Shown: one piece after another, positions 1 through 6,507 of the stretch
How positions within the stretch are numbered: the first letter of the stretch is position 1
How the letters are laid out: the number at the start of each line of letters is the position of its first letter
From: MGNI01 sp964353875
GTDB lineage: Bacteria > Chloroflexota > Anaerolineae > Anaerolineales > E44-bin32
NCBI GenBank assembly: GCA_964353875.1
Contig: CAYGXU010000080.1
Location: forward strand, 1 to 14,518
Reading direction: 5' to 3'
Length of the DNA stretch: 14,518 nucleotides
The notes under the pieces: model-generated
Databases searched by the model: none
The model's input: the letters and a program-made list of their open reading frames with translations, nothing else
Told to the model about the DNA's origin: nothing
Made by a program: the position numbers and the translations under genes

Positions 1-431
1 TTTAAAGTCCCTTCCCTAAAGGGAAGGGATATAGGGATGGGTAGATTTTGTAGCTCCTCTGGCAATCCCTCCCCCCCCGTCGATCAGACCACAAAATTCA
101 TCTTCCTACACATCTTTAGCCGCTGCTTCCTTCAACATGTTTCCTGCTTTCACTTCAATCCAAACACAGCTTCGATTGGATTCCGGGGGAAGTATTGGTT
201 TTAATCTTCGCCCAATCCATTGTCGATTTCGCTGGAGAGGAATAAAGTTGAGACTCCTCATTGCGTTTTCCTGATGGCGATTTTCGGAGCTTTGCCATTT
301 TTTCTGGTAAATGCCCAAAACGCGCAGCAGGAGTTCATGCAACAGGCACAAATTGTCTTGTTTTTGGGGCTTTCACCTCGTTCTCTGAGTAATTCTAAGC
401 CCTGTCGGTGTGAAGTTGCTCCTCTCATGAA
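1..431. other. Noncoding flank, no supported gene
   Basis: This is the stretch downstream of the phospholipase C-like gene. It holds a perfect 8-bp hairpin at 9-28 and a run of eight C at 71-78. A minus-strand open frame at 106-351 would start with TTG, shows no ribosome binding site, and has a product (81 residues, basic) that I do not recognise. I do not call it a gene. A T-rich Rho-independent terminator for the gene ending at 432 is not visible. Confidence 0.5.
9..28. repeat. Perfect 8-bp inverted repeat hairpin
   Basis: CCCTTCCC (9-16) and GGGAAGGG (21-28) are exact reverse complements separated by TAAA. The hairpin is followed by the G-rich stretch ATATAGGGATGGG. On the minus strand it is followed by ACTTTAAA rather than a T run, so a classical terminator is doubtful. 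The layout (short pyrimidine/purine stem plus a GGGATGGG tail) looks like dispersed intergenic repeats seen in some bacterial genomes, but only one copy lies here, so that reading is inference. Confidence 0.5.
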
Positions 432-2969
432 TTATTCAACATCGGGTTGAGTTTCTTCGGCGCCAGCAAGAAGACCCGGATCGATGATGAACCTGGCCGT
501 TTGGAAAGGCTCGGGCGGTAGTAGATCCATTTCCCCACCCCTTGGCTCGACAACGAAGGTATGGCAAGGATCCTCCGATCGATAATCGATGAACCAGGTC
601 CCTTCCGTGGCATCGACAGGCAAGGAGAACTGCCCGCCATTGGGGATCGTTTGCCAATCCCCTGGCGCGCTCCCCTCCCTGTAGACACGATACTGAAGGT
701 TCAAGCGCTCAAGACGAAAGACCGTATCACTGGCGGATAAGGTGAAGATGTTCTGACCAGAGATAAAGGTTAGGCCGTCTCGCACCTCCGAGGGGCCATC
801 GAAAGTGAGTGCACTGAAGGGAGAGTTTTGGTCACTCGGATCCGGCGAGATCTCATCGTTAAGGTCTGGGAAGCGATCGGCTCCATTCTCCCAGTCGAGG
901 AACAAGCCCCGAAAGGCCGGTCGTAGCAAACAACTCTCCCACACCGGGAAATGACCGTTGCCACCGTTAAGTAGTTCGGGCGGCGGATTAGGATTCACCT
1001 GACGTTTGGATGGACAAGTTGGAGGTCCCTCAGCACAGAATAGCGGGAGGCCATCCTGCCTCCAGGCATGATCTCCGAGGATAGTTTCGAGCCAATAAGG
1101 AGACGTCCCCGCGAGCGAATCGATCATGATATTAGCGGGAACACCGTCAGCGTTAAATGGCGCAGCATATGTACGAACCAAGGAGGCATCACCGATCCAT
1201 CCCTGTTCAACGAGCAGGTCTCCAAGGGCGTGGTTGAGCTCGTTGCCATCCAACAAAAGAAGCTTGGTCATGATGATGCTGTTCCTGATGGATGGAGAGG
1301 TTTCAGGGTTGATCTGAGCATCCTCTCGCAGCGGCGCGCAGTGCTCGGGGATCCCCGGTGTCGGGACATGATGGTCTGGCGGGAGACCCAAGTGGGCATC
1401 AAGCCGGGCATGCTCCTCGGGTGTAAACAGATCAGAGGGAGTGATGCGTCCCAGGCCAGGCCAATCCATGGAAACACCGCTGCGATCATCGCCACACATC
1501 CAGGGGCTGGGATTCTTAAGGAATTGATCGACGGCTTCAAGATCAATGCCATAACCCTCTTTTAGATAATTGGCGAGCTGACCTCTGACATAATCGCGGG
1601 CATTATCCGCAAGAGGGCCAATTGGATTGGGAATCCCCAGTCGGTCAAAAAGATCGTCGATCGCTCCAGCAACCTTATTGAGAAACCCGCGCGTATCGCC
1701 AATGGCATCAGGCAAACCGAACATGGGGATTAAATGGGCGTTGATGAAAGAGGGATCTTTCCCTGGATGGACATGGTCCAATCCGTAAAAGATGGCATCC
1801 ATCGCTCCGCCACCCCCCCTCCTTCGCGTTTCTGGATCGAAAAGGCCTCTGCTCACACCCAGGCCGAAAAGAGGCCATTCCCGCAGACCGGCATCAATGT
1901 CATCGATCCAGTAATCCAAGTAATCGGCGAGCAGATCGTCAACCACATCCTGCGCTTTATCCTGAGGATCAGGTATATTACGACAAGCCCATTTCCATTT
2001 TTTGCAAGAATAGCTTGTGATTTCCACATTCTTAATGCCGCGTACGGTTGAGACGGCCTTCGTCGATTTAACCCTTTTACAACCCGGATTGAGATCCCCA
2101 TACCAGCAATCGGTATGGTTGGCATCTGCACGCAGCTTGGTGTATTCAATTTGCTGCTTGGCTTCCAGATCGAGGAAGTAATCGACAATCGGCCCTCGGC
2201 TCACCTCAGGGGTGCCCACCTTGTAGGGTTTCTCCGGGCAGCCATCATCAATAGTCCCGTCTCCATCATCATCAACCCCGTTGCCACAGACACCGAGAGG
2301 GTCATCGGCAGGTGTAGGAGCATTGGGATCGATTAAGACTTGATACAGGAAACGTGTTGGGACATTGAACTCGACAGCCGGCGATGTTTTCCGATCATAG
2401 CCTGGGGTGACGATAGCAACATAGGCCTCAATCACAATGTGACGGGGTACAATTAGCGCTTCCTCTTGCTGGGGAGTTTGGGAATCTGAAATAGGAGGAT
2501 AAATGCCTCCAGAGAAGTCATTGACAATCGTATGCCCCCATGTATCTTCAGCCGCATGACCGAGAAATCCGTAAGTGAAGGCCAGGATTTGTCCTTTCTC
2601 CTCTGCGCTATAACCAGGGTCGGATTGCGCATCCCATGCCGCCTGGTAAAGATAACGTAGCCAGGTGCCAGTGTGAATGGCATGGATGAGGCCCTGCCCG
2701 TAAGAGATGTCCGGGAACGCATCCGGACCGATGATTCCAGCGTTAAAGTAGTCCGGGTAATTACGGATGGCATTGGCAACTTCGGCTCCAACGGCATATG
2801 AACGCCCGTTTATCGAAACTTGATTGTCATTTTTAAGGTCCTCCACGACTTGGGAGCCAAGGTAGCTGTGGGTAATCCCATACCAGGCGCCGGCAGGCAC
2901 TGTCTGGGATAAAAGAAAAACGACTACGGAACAAACAAAGAAAAAACGGTGGGTATTCGTGAATCTCAT
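432..2969 (-). CDS. Secreted zinc-dependent phospholipase C-like protein
   Basis: The 845-residue product starts with a signal peptide: basic n-region, hydrophobic core at about residues 9-22, and an AGA cleavage site at 26-28. Cleavage would expose Trp29 as the new N-terminus. All nine zinc ligand types of the Bacillus cereus/Clostridium alpha-toxin phospholipase C fold have a candidate: Trp29, His34, Asp83 (GPDAFPD), His96 or His99, His138, Asp142, His146, and the His177-x3-Glu181 pair. Family members act outside the cell on phospholipids. The classic enzymes are under 400 residues, so this one is far larger. A Cys-flanked EF-like loop at 228-244 (DDDGDGTIDD) probably binds calcium, and residues about 728-813 look like an OmpL47/Ig-like beta domain. 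The middle (about 250-720) is unassigned. Start ATG is supported by AGGAGG eight bases upstream. Actual lipase activity is inferred, not shown. Confidence 0.85.
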   Translation of the reverse strand: MRFTNTHRFFFVCSVVVFLLSQTVPAGAWYGITHSYLGSQVVEDLKNDNQVSINGRSYAVGAEVANAIRNYPDYFNAGIIGPDAFPDISYGQGLIHAIHTGTWLRYLYQAAWDAQSDPGYSAEEKGQILAFTYGFLGHAAEDTWGHTIVNDFSGGIYPPISDSQTPQQEEALIVPRHIVIEAYVAIVTPGYDRKTSPAVEFNVPTRFLYQVLIDPNAPTPADDPLGVCGNGVDDDGDGTIDDGCPEKPYKVGTPEVSRGPIVDYFLDLEAKQQIEYTKLRADANHTDCWYGDLNPGCKRVKSTKAVSTVRGIKNVEITSYSCKKWKWACRNIPDPQDKAQDVVDDLLADYLDYWIDDIDAGLREWPLFGLGVSRGLFDPETRRRGGGGAMDAIFYGLDHVHPGKDPSFINAHLIPMFGLPDAIGDTRGFLNKVAGAIDDLFDRLGIPNPIGPLADNARDYVRGQLANYLKEGYGIDLEAVDQFLKNPSPWMCGDDRSGVSMDWPGLGRITPSDLFTPEEHARLDAHLGLPPDHHVPTPGIPEHCAPLREDAQINPETSPSIRNSIIMTKLLLLDGNELNHALGDLLVEQGWIGDASLVRTYAAPFNADGVPANIMIDSLAGTSPYWLETILGDHAWRQDGLPLFCAEGPPTCPSKRQVNPNPPPELLNGGNGHFPVWESCLLRPAFRGLFLDWENGADRFPDLNDEISPDPSDQNSPFSALTFDGPSEVRDGLTFISGQNIFTLSASDTVFRLERLNLQYRVYREGSAPGDWQTIPNGGQFSLPVDATEGTWFIDYRSEDPCHTFVVEPRGGEMDLLPPEPFQTARFIIDPGLLAGAEETQPDVE

Positions 2970-2977
2970 GATTGTGG

Positions 2978-2983
2978 CCTCCT
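2978..2983 (-). promoter_or_regulatory. Ribosome binding site AGGAGG
   Basis: The minus strand reads AGGAGG followed by eight bases and the ATG at 2969. This is a consensus Shine-Dalgarno site at an ideal distance. It fixes the start of the secreted phospholipase C-like gene so that the signal peptide lies at the extreme N-terminus. Confidence 0.8.
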
Positions 2984-3021
2984 AGAGGTGATCATAGTGT
3001 TTCATCCATGTGCTCGATTAC

Positions 3022-3050
3022 TTTATAAAACCTTTGCCCCCCGGTCTCCA
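3022..3050 (-). promoter_or_regulatory. Possible sigma70-type promoter
   Basis: On the minus strand TATAAA (plus 3022-3027) follows TGGAGA (plus 3045-3050) with a 17-base spacer. The -10 matches TATAAT in five positions and the -35 matches TTGACA in four. Placement, about 50 bases before the start at 2969, suits the phospholipase C-like gene. This is a match by eye in AT-rich sequence and could be chance. Confidence 0.35.
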
Positions 3051-3245
3051 ATGGATTGTTCTTTAAGTTGATATCTGCAATGTGGATCGATAGCATTTAG
3101 ATTAGTCCCTCAAACGGTATCCTTCACAATCGATGGATTGAATACGATCGCAAGGTATTCGTGGGATATTTATTGGTGCAACCTTCTGAAACCAACCCGA
3201 GATATGAAACCGGGTCATTTCCCAATAGCTATCAATGTGCAACTG

Positions 3246-3274
3246 TCCCTAAGATGAAGAAATTAACTTAGGGA
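3246..3274. repeat. 8-bp inverted repeat with 13-base loop
   Basis: TCCCTAAG (3246-3253) and CTTAGGGA (3267-3274) are exact reverse complements. Neither strand shows a following T run, so I do not call it a terminator. It may be a protein binding site, an RNA hairpin, or chance. Confidence 0.35.
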
Positions 3275-3405
3275 AGTCGAAAGTCCATTATAACCACGCC
3301 TATATAACGTTTTAGATACTGATTTGTGACATACTCTGCTGAAATTGACGCTCAGGAATAATATCCATAAAGTGACCCTTGATAGAATCGTAACTGCCCA
3401 GGCAA

Positions 3406-3503
3406 AGACCCTAAAGTTCTGTATTGCGATCCAAACATGTCTTTCAATCGTAAATTTCCTGCAAATTCAATCCCTTGTTTTACCATAAAAACTTTTAGGG
3501 TCT
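3406..3503. repeat. 98-bp segment bounded by 10-bp inverted repeats
   Basis: AGACCCTAAA (3406-3415) and TTTAGGGTCT (3494-3503) are exact reverse complements. CAGGCAA lies directly left of the first arm (3399-3405) and again at 3511-3517, seven bases right of the second arm. The layout is like a very small nonautonomous element with terminal inverted repeats, but the direct repeats are not both flush with the ends, so a target-site duplication is not established. Confidence 0.3.
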
Positions 3504-4227
3504 GCGTTTGCAGGCAAGGCTGAGTAGTAACTTGGAATCACAAATGGCATCTTCCCATCGGAAAAGGCAATAAAATCGGACCGCCTTCCTCTTCTCTCCA
3601 AGAAAATCACCCATCCATTACTTTATTGAGATATTCCGATTGGCTTATTCAAAAATCCTACAATTAAGAAGAGCGAGGTGATGTCGAGGAAGATCAGATT
3701 CTCGCTCTTTACAATCCGGCTGATTATTGATCATAGAGGGAGAGCGATGGATTGTGAATAGTACCGACGTCCTACTGTGATTTCTTTTTTCAATACGAAT
3801 GCCATCATGCATTCCATATCTCATAGCCGAGGTAGATCCTATCGTCAAAAATAATCAGCGCATCGAATCACTTCAGCGCCCGGATTCTGATTTTGTCCGC
3901 CATCCTCATCCAACTTATCAAAGCCAACGCTTTATCCCTCCGGTCGAAAGTATCTATCGTTGCGCCTGACAGAGCTTTGACCTTTGTTGTGTGATGGCGG
4001 AAACAGGAAAATATAGCTTTCTACCTGTGAAAGTGGTTTTATCCCATCAAATACTGACCAAGGCTTCGGCACAGGATAGCCGCATCAATGATTCATAATT
4101 GCCAAAAGCCATCCGTTGCATGAGCGCAATCCAAGAGGGGTCTCGGATATTAGATAGAAACCCTCAGGGGAATGTACAATAGCAAGATATCCGAATTTGA
4201 GTTCGTGATGAGTGCTTTTGAGATGGA

Positions 4228-4253
4228 ACAATTTCTGCCGGGGGGCAAATTGT
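4228..4253. repeat. Hairpin with G-rich loop
   Basis: ACAATTT (4228-4234) pairs with AAATTGT (4247-4253), and an inner GCC/GGC extends the stem after a two-base bulge around a GGGG loop. It lies about 125 bases past the end of the DUF4342 gene. No T run follows on either strand, so terminator function is doubtful. Confidence 0.35.
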
Positions 4254-4376
4254 CCCTCTGCCAACCTTAAGCCAGGCAGCGTTATGCCGCCCTTACATTC
4301 ATCTTAGGCGCCGGCGATGTACGCGCTGGAGCGCAATTTGGCAGTCAGAGGTTAATGATCTAAAAACCTTTGAGGA

Positions 4377-4631
4377 TCAATCGTCTGCCTTTTCGACCAA
4401 AATCGTCCCATGCGTTATTAAGGCCGCGATCGCGCCCAGGGCGGCGAGTTGAGGGGCAACCAACGCGCCAACGACACCAAGCGTGAGCGGGATATCAATC
4501 AGGGTTCGGCCTTCTTCATTCTTGATAATGACACGGCGGATATTCCCCTGATGTACAAGTTCTTTCACTCGTGATATTAGCTCATCCCCGCTGACTTTAA
4601 ATTCTTCCGTTTTAGGTTCTTTCTCGGTCAT
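4377..4631 (-). CDS. DUF4342 domain protein
   Basis: The 84-residue product matches the pattern I know for DUF4342. An N-terminal helical part (FKVSGDELISRVKELVHQG, about residues 11-29) is followed by a short beta hairpin (RRVIIKNEEGRTLIDIPLT) and a hydrophobic Gly/Ala-rich segment at about 50-73 (GVVGALVAPQLAALGAIAAL) that could insert in or lie on a membrane. The N-terminal helix resembles a UBA/TS-N-like start. The family has no assigned function that I know of. The start ATG is set by GAAGGAG eight bases upstream. It lies 137 bases beyond the aminotransferase, in the same direction, so it may be its own unit. Family assignment is fairly sure; role is unknown. Confidence 0.85.
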   Translation of the reverse strand: MTEKEPKTEEFKVSGDELISRVKELVHQGNIRRVIIKNEEGRTLIDIPLTLGVVGALVAPQLAALGAIAALITHGTILVEKADD

Positions 4632-4639
4632 TTTGATAT

Positions 4640-4646
4640 CTCCTTC
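4640..4646 (-). promoter_or_regulatory. Strong ribosome binding site GAAGGAG
   Basis: The minus strand reads GAAGGAGATATCAAAATG, a near-consensus Shine-Dalgarno site eight bases before the ATG at 4631, followed by an A/T-rich spacer. It supports efficient translation of the DUF4342 protein and decides its start. Confidence 0.75.
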
Positions 4647-4768
4647 TTGAAGCCCATAACAAATCTCTCCTGCCTGGAATTACCGATCTTGCCGAAATAC
4701 GGACAGGCTCATCAACCCCGGATTGAACGCAACCATAGTCTGCATTTTACACGACCATAAAGATCCGA

Positions 4769-5815
4769 TTATGATATTTCCACGGCCTTTTCTAAAGCCT
4801 CACAAACCCATGATACCTGGTCTTCTGTCATTACACTCGAAAATGGAAGGGCAAGGCAGCGACGACCGAGATCTTCGGTGATGGGAAAATCCCCTTCTCG
4901 ATAATCAAATCGTTCACGCATGTAACGTGGTAGATGGATCGGAGCAAAATAGGGTCGAGCGGGAATCCCCTGAGATTCCAACTCCTGAATGACTTTATCG
5001 CGATCGATGGAGGGATGAAAGCGAATCACATAGACGAACCAACTGATGCTCGTTGTGGTGGAAGACAACTGAGGCGTTTCTATCTTTGGGAGCGTCTTCA
5101 GTCGTTGCTCGTACCAATGAACAACGCGCGTGCGCTTCTCAAGGAGCTCTTCCAGGCGCTTCATCTGAACCATGCCGAGAGCAGCGCTTAATTCATTAAG
5201 GCGATAGTTATATCCCAGGTGGGTATGGCTGAGCCAGGTATCGCCAGGCGCCCGTCCTTGATTGCGTAACGAGCGGATCATGGAAGCCCAATCCTCACGA
5301 TCAGTGACCACCACCCCGCCCTCGCCGGTGGTGATCTGTTTATTGGGATAGAAGGCGAAGACCGCTGCCGCTCCGAAAGTCCCTGCCATGCGATCCTTAT
5401 AGGTCGATCCCAAGGCTTCGCAGGAGTCCTCGATGAGTGTCAGCTCACGGGATTGCGCTATGGCTGTCAAGGCGTCATAATCCGCCGGCTGACCAAACAC
5501 ATCTACCGCGAGGATGGCCTTCAATTTCCCTTTCCCATGAATCCCCTTTCTAGGCAACCATCGCTTAGCTGCTCGTCCGCCTTGATAAAGATCATCGACC
5601 GCCTGCGCGACGAGATCGGGATTCATATTGCCTGTTAACCGATCGACATCGACAAAGATTGGTACGGCACGTTCATATAACAAGACATTGGTGGAGGCTA
5701 CGAATGAAAAAGGCGTGGTAATCACCCAATCCCCATCCGAGATCCCCGCCGCACAGACACAGAGATGGAGGCCGGCTGTCCCGGAGCTCACGGCGATGGC
5801 ATGCTCTGCCCCGAC
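4769..5815 (-). CDS. DegT/DnrJ/EryC1/StrS sugar aminotransferase, N-terminus lost in gap
   Basis: The 348 visible residues are a PLP-dependent nucleotide-sugar aminotransferase. These enzymes convert 4-keto (or 3-keto) nucleotide sugars to amino sugars, usually with glutamate as donor. Visible landmarks counted from the gap edge: phosphate-binding SSGTAGLHL at 10-18, the acidic pair in IEDSCEALGS at 128-137 (Asp130 facing the pyridine nitrogen), and the Schiff-base lysine Lys159 in FYPNKQITTGEGG. The NYRLNELSAALG block is at 203-214 and the C-terminal GIPARPYFAPIHL at 283-295. A basic insert at about 76-98 precedes the strand ILAVDVFGQP. Family members are about 370-400 residues long, so roughly 45 N-terminal residues lie in the N run. 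The product sugar cannot be told from sequence; with the adjacent PglC-like enzyme, a bacillosamine-type or other 4-amino sugar is plausible. Confidence 0.88.
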   Translation of the reverse strand, partial: VGAEHAIAVSSGTAGLHLCVCAAGISDGDWVITTPFSFVASTNVLLYERAVPIFVDVDRLTGNMNPDLVAQAVDDLYQGGRAAKRWLPRKGIHGKGKLKAILAVDVFGQPADYDALTAIAQSRELTLIEDSCEALGSTYKDRMAGTFGAAAVFAFYPNKQITTGEGGVVVTDREDWASMIRSLRNQGRAPGDTWLSHTHLGYNYRLNELSAALGMVQMKRLEELLEKRTRVVHWYEQRLKTLPKIETPQLSSTTTSISWFVYVIRFHPSIDRDKVIQELESQGIPARPYFAPIHLPRYMRERFDYREGDFPITEDLGRRCLALPFSSVMTEDQVSWVCEALEKAVEIS

Positions 5816-5915
5816 NNNNNNNNNNNNNNNNNNNNNNNNNNNNNNNNNNNNNNNNNNNNNNNNNNNNNNNNNNNNNNNNNNNNNNNNNNNNNNNNNNNNN
5901 NNNNNNNNNNNNNNN
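5816..5915. other. Scaffold gap of 100 N
   Basis: Exactly 100 N separate two unrelated coding sequences. One hundred is the usual placeholder for an unknown distance. If both flanking genes are intact, the missing C-terminus of the phosphoglycosyl transferase plus the missing N-terminus of the aminotransferase need clearly more than 100 bases, so the true gap must be longer. An open frame running through it is an artefact. Confidence 0.97.
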
Positions 5916-6505
5916 GATTGACTGATCCCTTCACGACGGAGGACGATCCAGAAGGTCTGCAATAAAATCTTCATATCCAACCACAAGGACCAATGGTCGA
6001 CATACCAGACATCATATTGGAACTTATCTTCCCAAGTGAGCGTATTACGACCATTGACTTGAGCCCAACCGGTCATCCCCGGCAAAACATCATGCCTGCG
6101 CGCTTGTTCAGGTGTATAACGATCAAGGTATTGTGATAAAAGAGGCCGTGGGCCAACCAGGCTCATCTCCCCACGGATCACATTAAACAACTCCGGCAAT
6201 TCATCCAGGCTGAAAGATCGCAAGAATCGTCCTAACTTCGTTAACCGTTCCTCATCCGGCAGTTGATTCCCGCAATCATCATAGGATTCGACCATTGTCC
6301 GAAACTTGTAGAGAGAAAAAGACTGACCGCGATATCCTGGGCGAATCTGTCGAAAGAGAACCGGGGATCCCATCCGCATCCTTACCCATAGAGCAATCAA
6401 TCCCAAGAACGGGCTGATGAGGAGAAGCCCTGGGATCGTAAGGAAGAGATCGAAGAAACGCTTCTGCCTGTGAATCCCCGCCGGGAACAAGCGTAGGGAT
6501 AACAT
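5916..6505 (-). CDS. PglC/WcaJ-type phosphoglycosyl transferase, C-terminus lost in gap
   Basis: This is a bacterial sugar transferase (PF02397 type, small monotopic form). It moves a sugar-1-phosphate from a nucleotide sugar to undecaprenyl phosphate at the cytoplasmic membrane face, starting glycan assembly. About 196 residues are visible from my chosen start. A single hydrophobic segment at about 17-41 carries the helix-breaking Ser-Pro (31-32) of the re-entrant helix. KFRTM is followed by the catalytic Asp-Glu in SLDELPEL (about 101-102), then GEMSLVGPRPLL and the TGWAQVNGRN block. The visible part stops at LRREGISQ, which in relatives is about 10-15 residues before the end. I choose ATG at 6505, two bases after the preceding stop codon. 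A GTG at 6547 would add 14 residues but overlap the upstream gene. Confidence 0.9.
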
Positions 6506-6507
6506 GC

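Larger units (their letters stand above)
2984..4376. other. 1.4-kb gene-poor region, possible gene remnants
   Basis: No intact gene can be supported here. The longest simple open frame (minus 3645-3848, 67 residues) is unrecognised and lacks a clear ribosome binding site. Several minus-strand stretches read like broken coding sequence. About 3930-4303 stays open in one frame except for a TGA at 4085-4087. Around 4086-4163 another frame gives a peptide containing IALMQRMAFGNYESL. About 3265-3600 stays largely open with a hydrophobic segment. No start sites or consistent frame connect them. Inverted repeats occur at 3246-3274, 3406-3503 and 4228-4253. The region could be decayed genes or mobile DNA, or simply noncoding. 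Confidence 0.4.

Noticed and set aside
106..351. Minus-strand 81-residue open frame
   Set aside because: TTG start, no ribosome binding site and no recognisable domain. Chance cannot be excluded.
1068..1565. Plus-strand 165-residue open frame
   Set aside because: It lies wholly antisense to the phospholipase C-like gene, which has a signal peptide and metal motifs. It is a shadow frame.
3645..3848. Minus-strand 67-residue open frame
   Set aside because: Low-complexity-free but unrecognised, no convincing ribosome binding site, and lies in gene-poor DNA where such lengths arise by chance.
4085..4087. In-frame TGA as a selenocysteine codon
   Set aside because: No recognised selenoprotein family, no start codon or ribosome binding site for the frame, and no clear SECIS hairpin just after it.
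4228..4253. Hairpin as a Rho-independent terminator of the DUF4342 gene
   Set aside because: No T run follows on the minus strand, and it lies over 120 bases past the stop.
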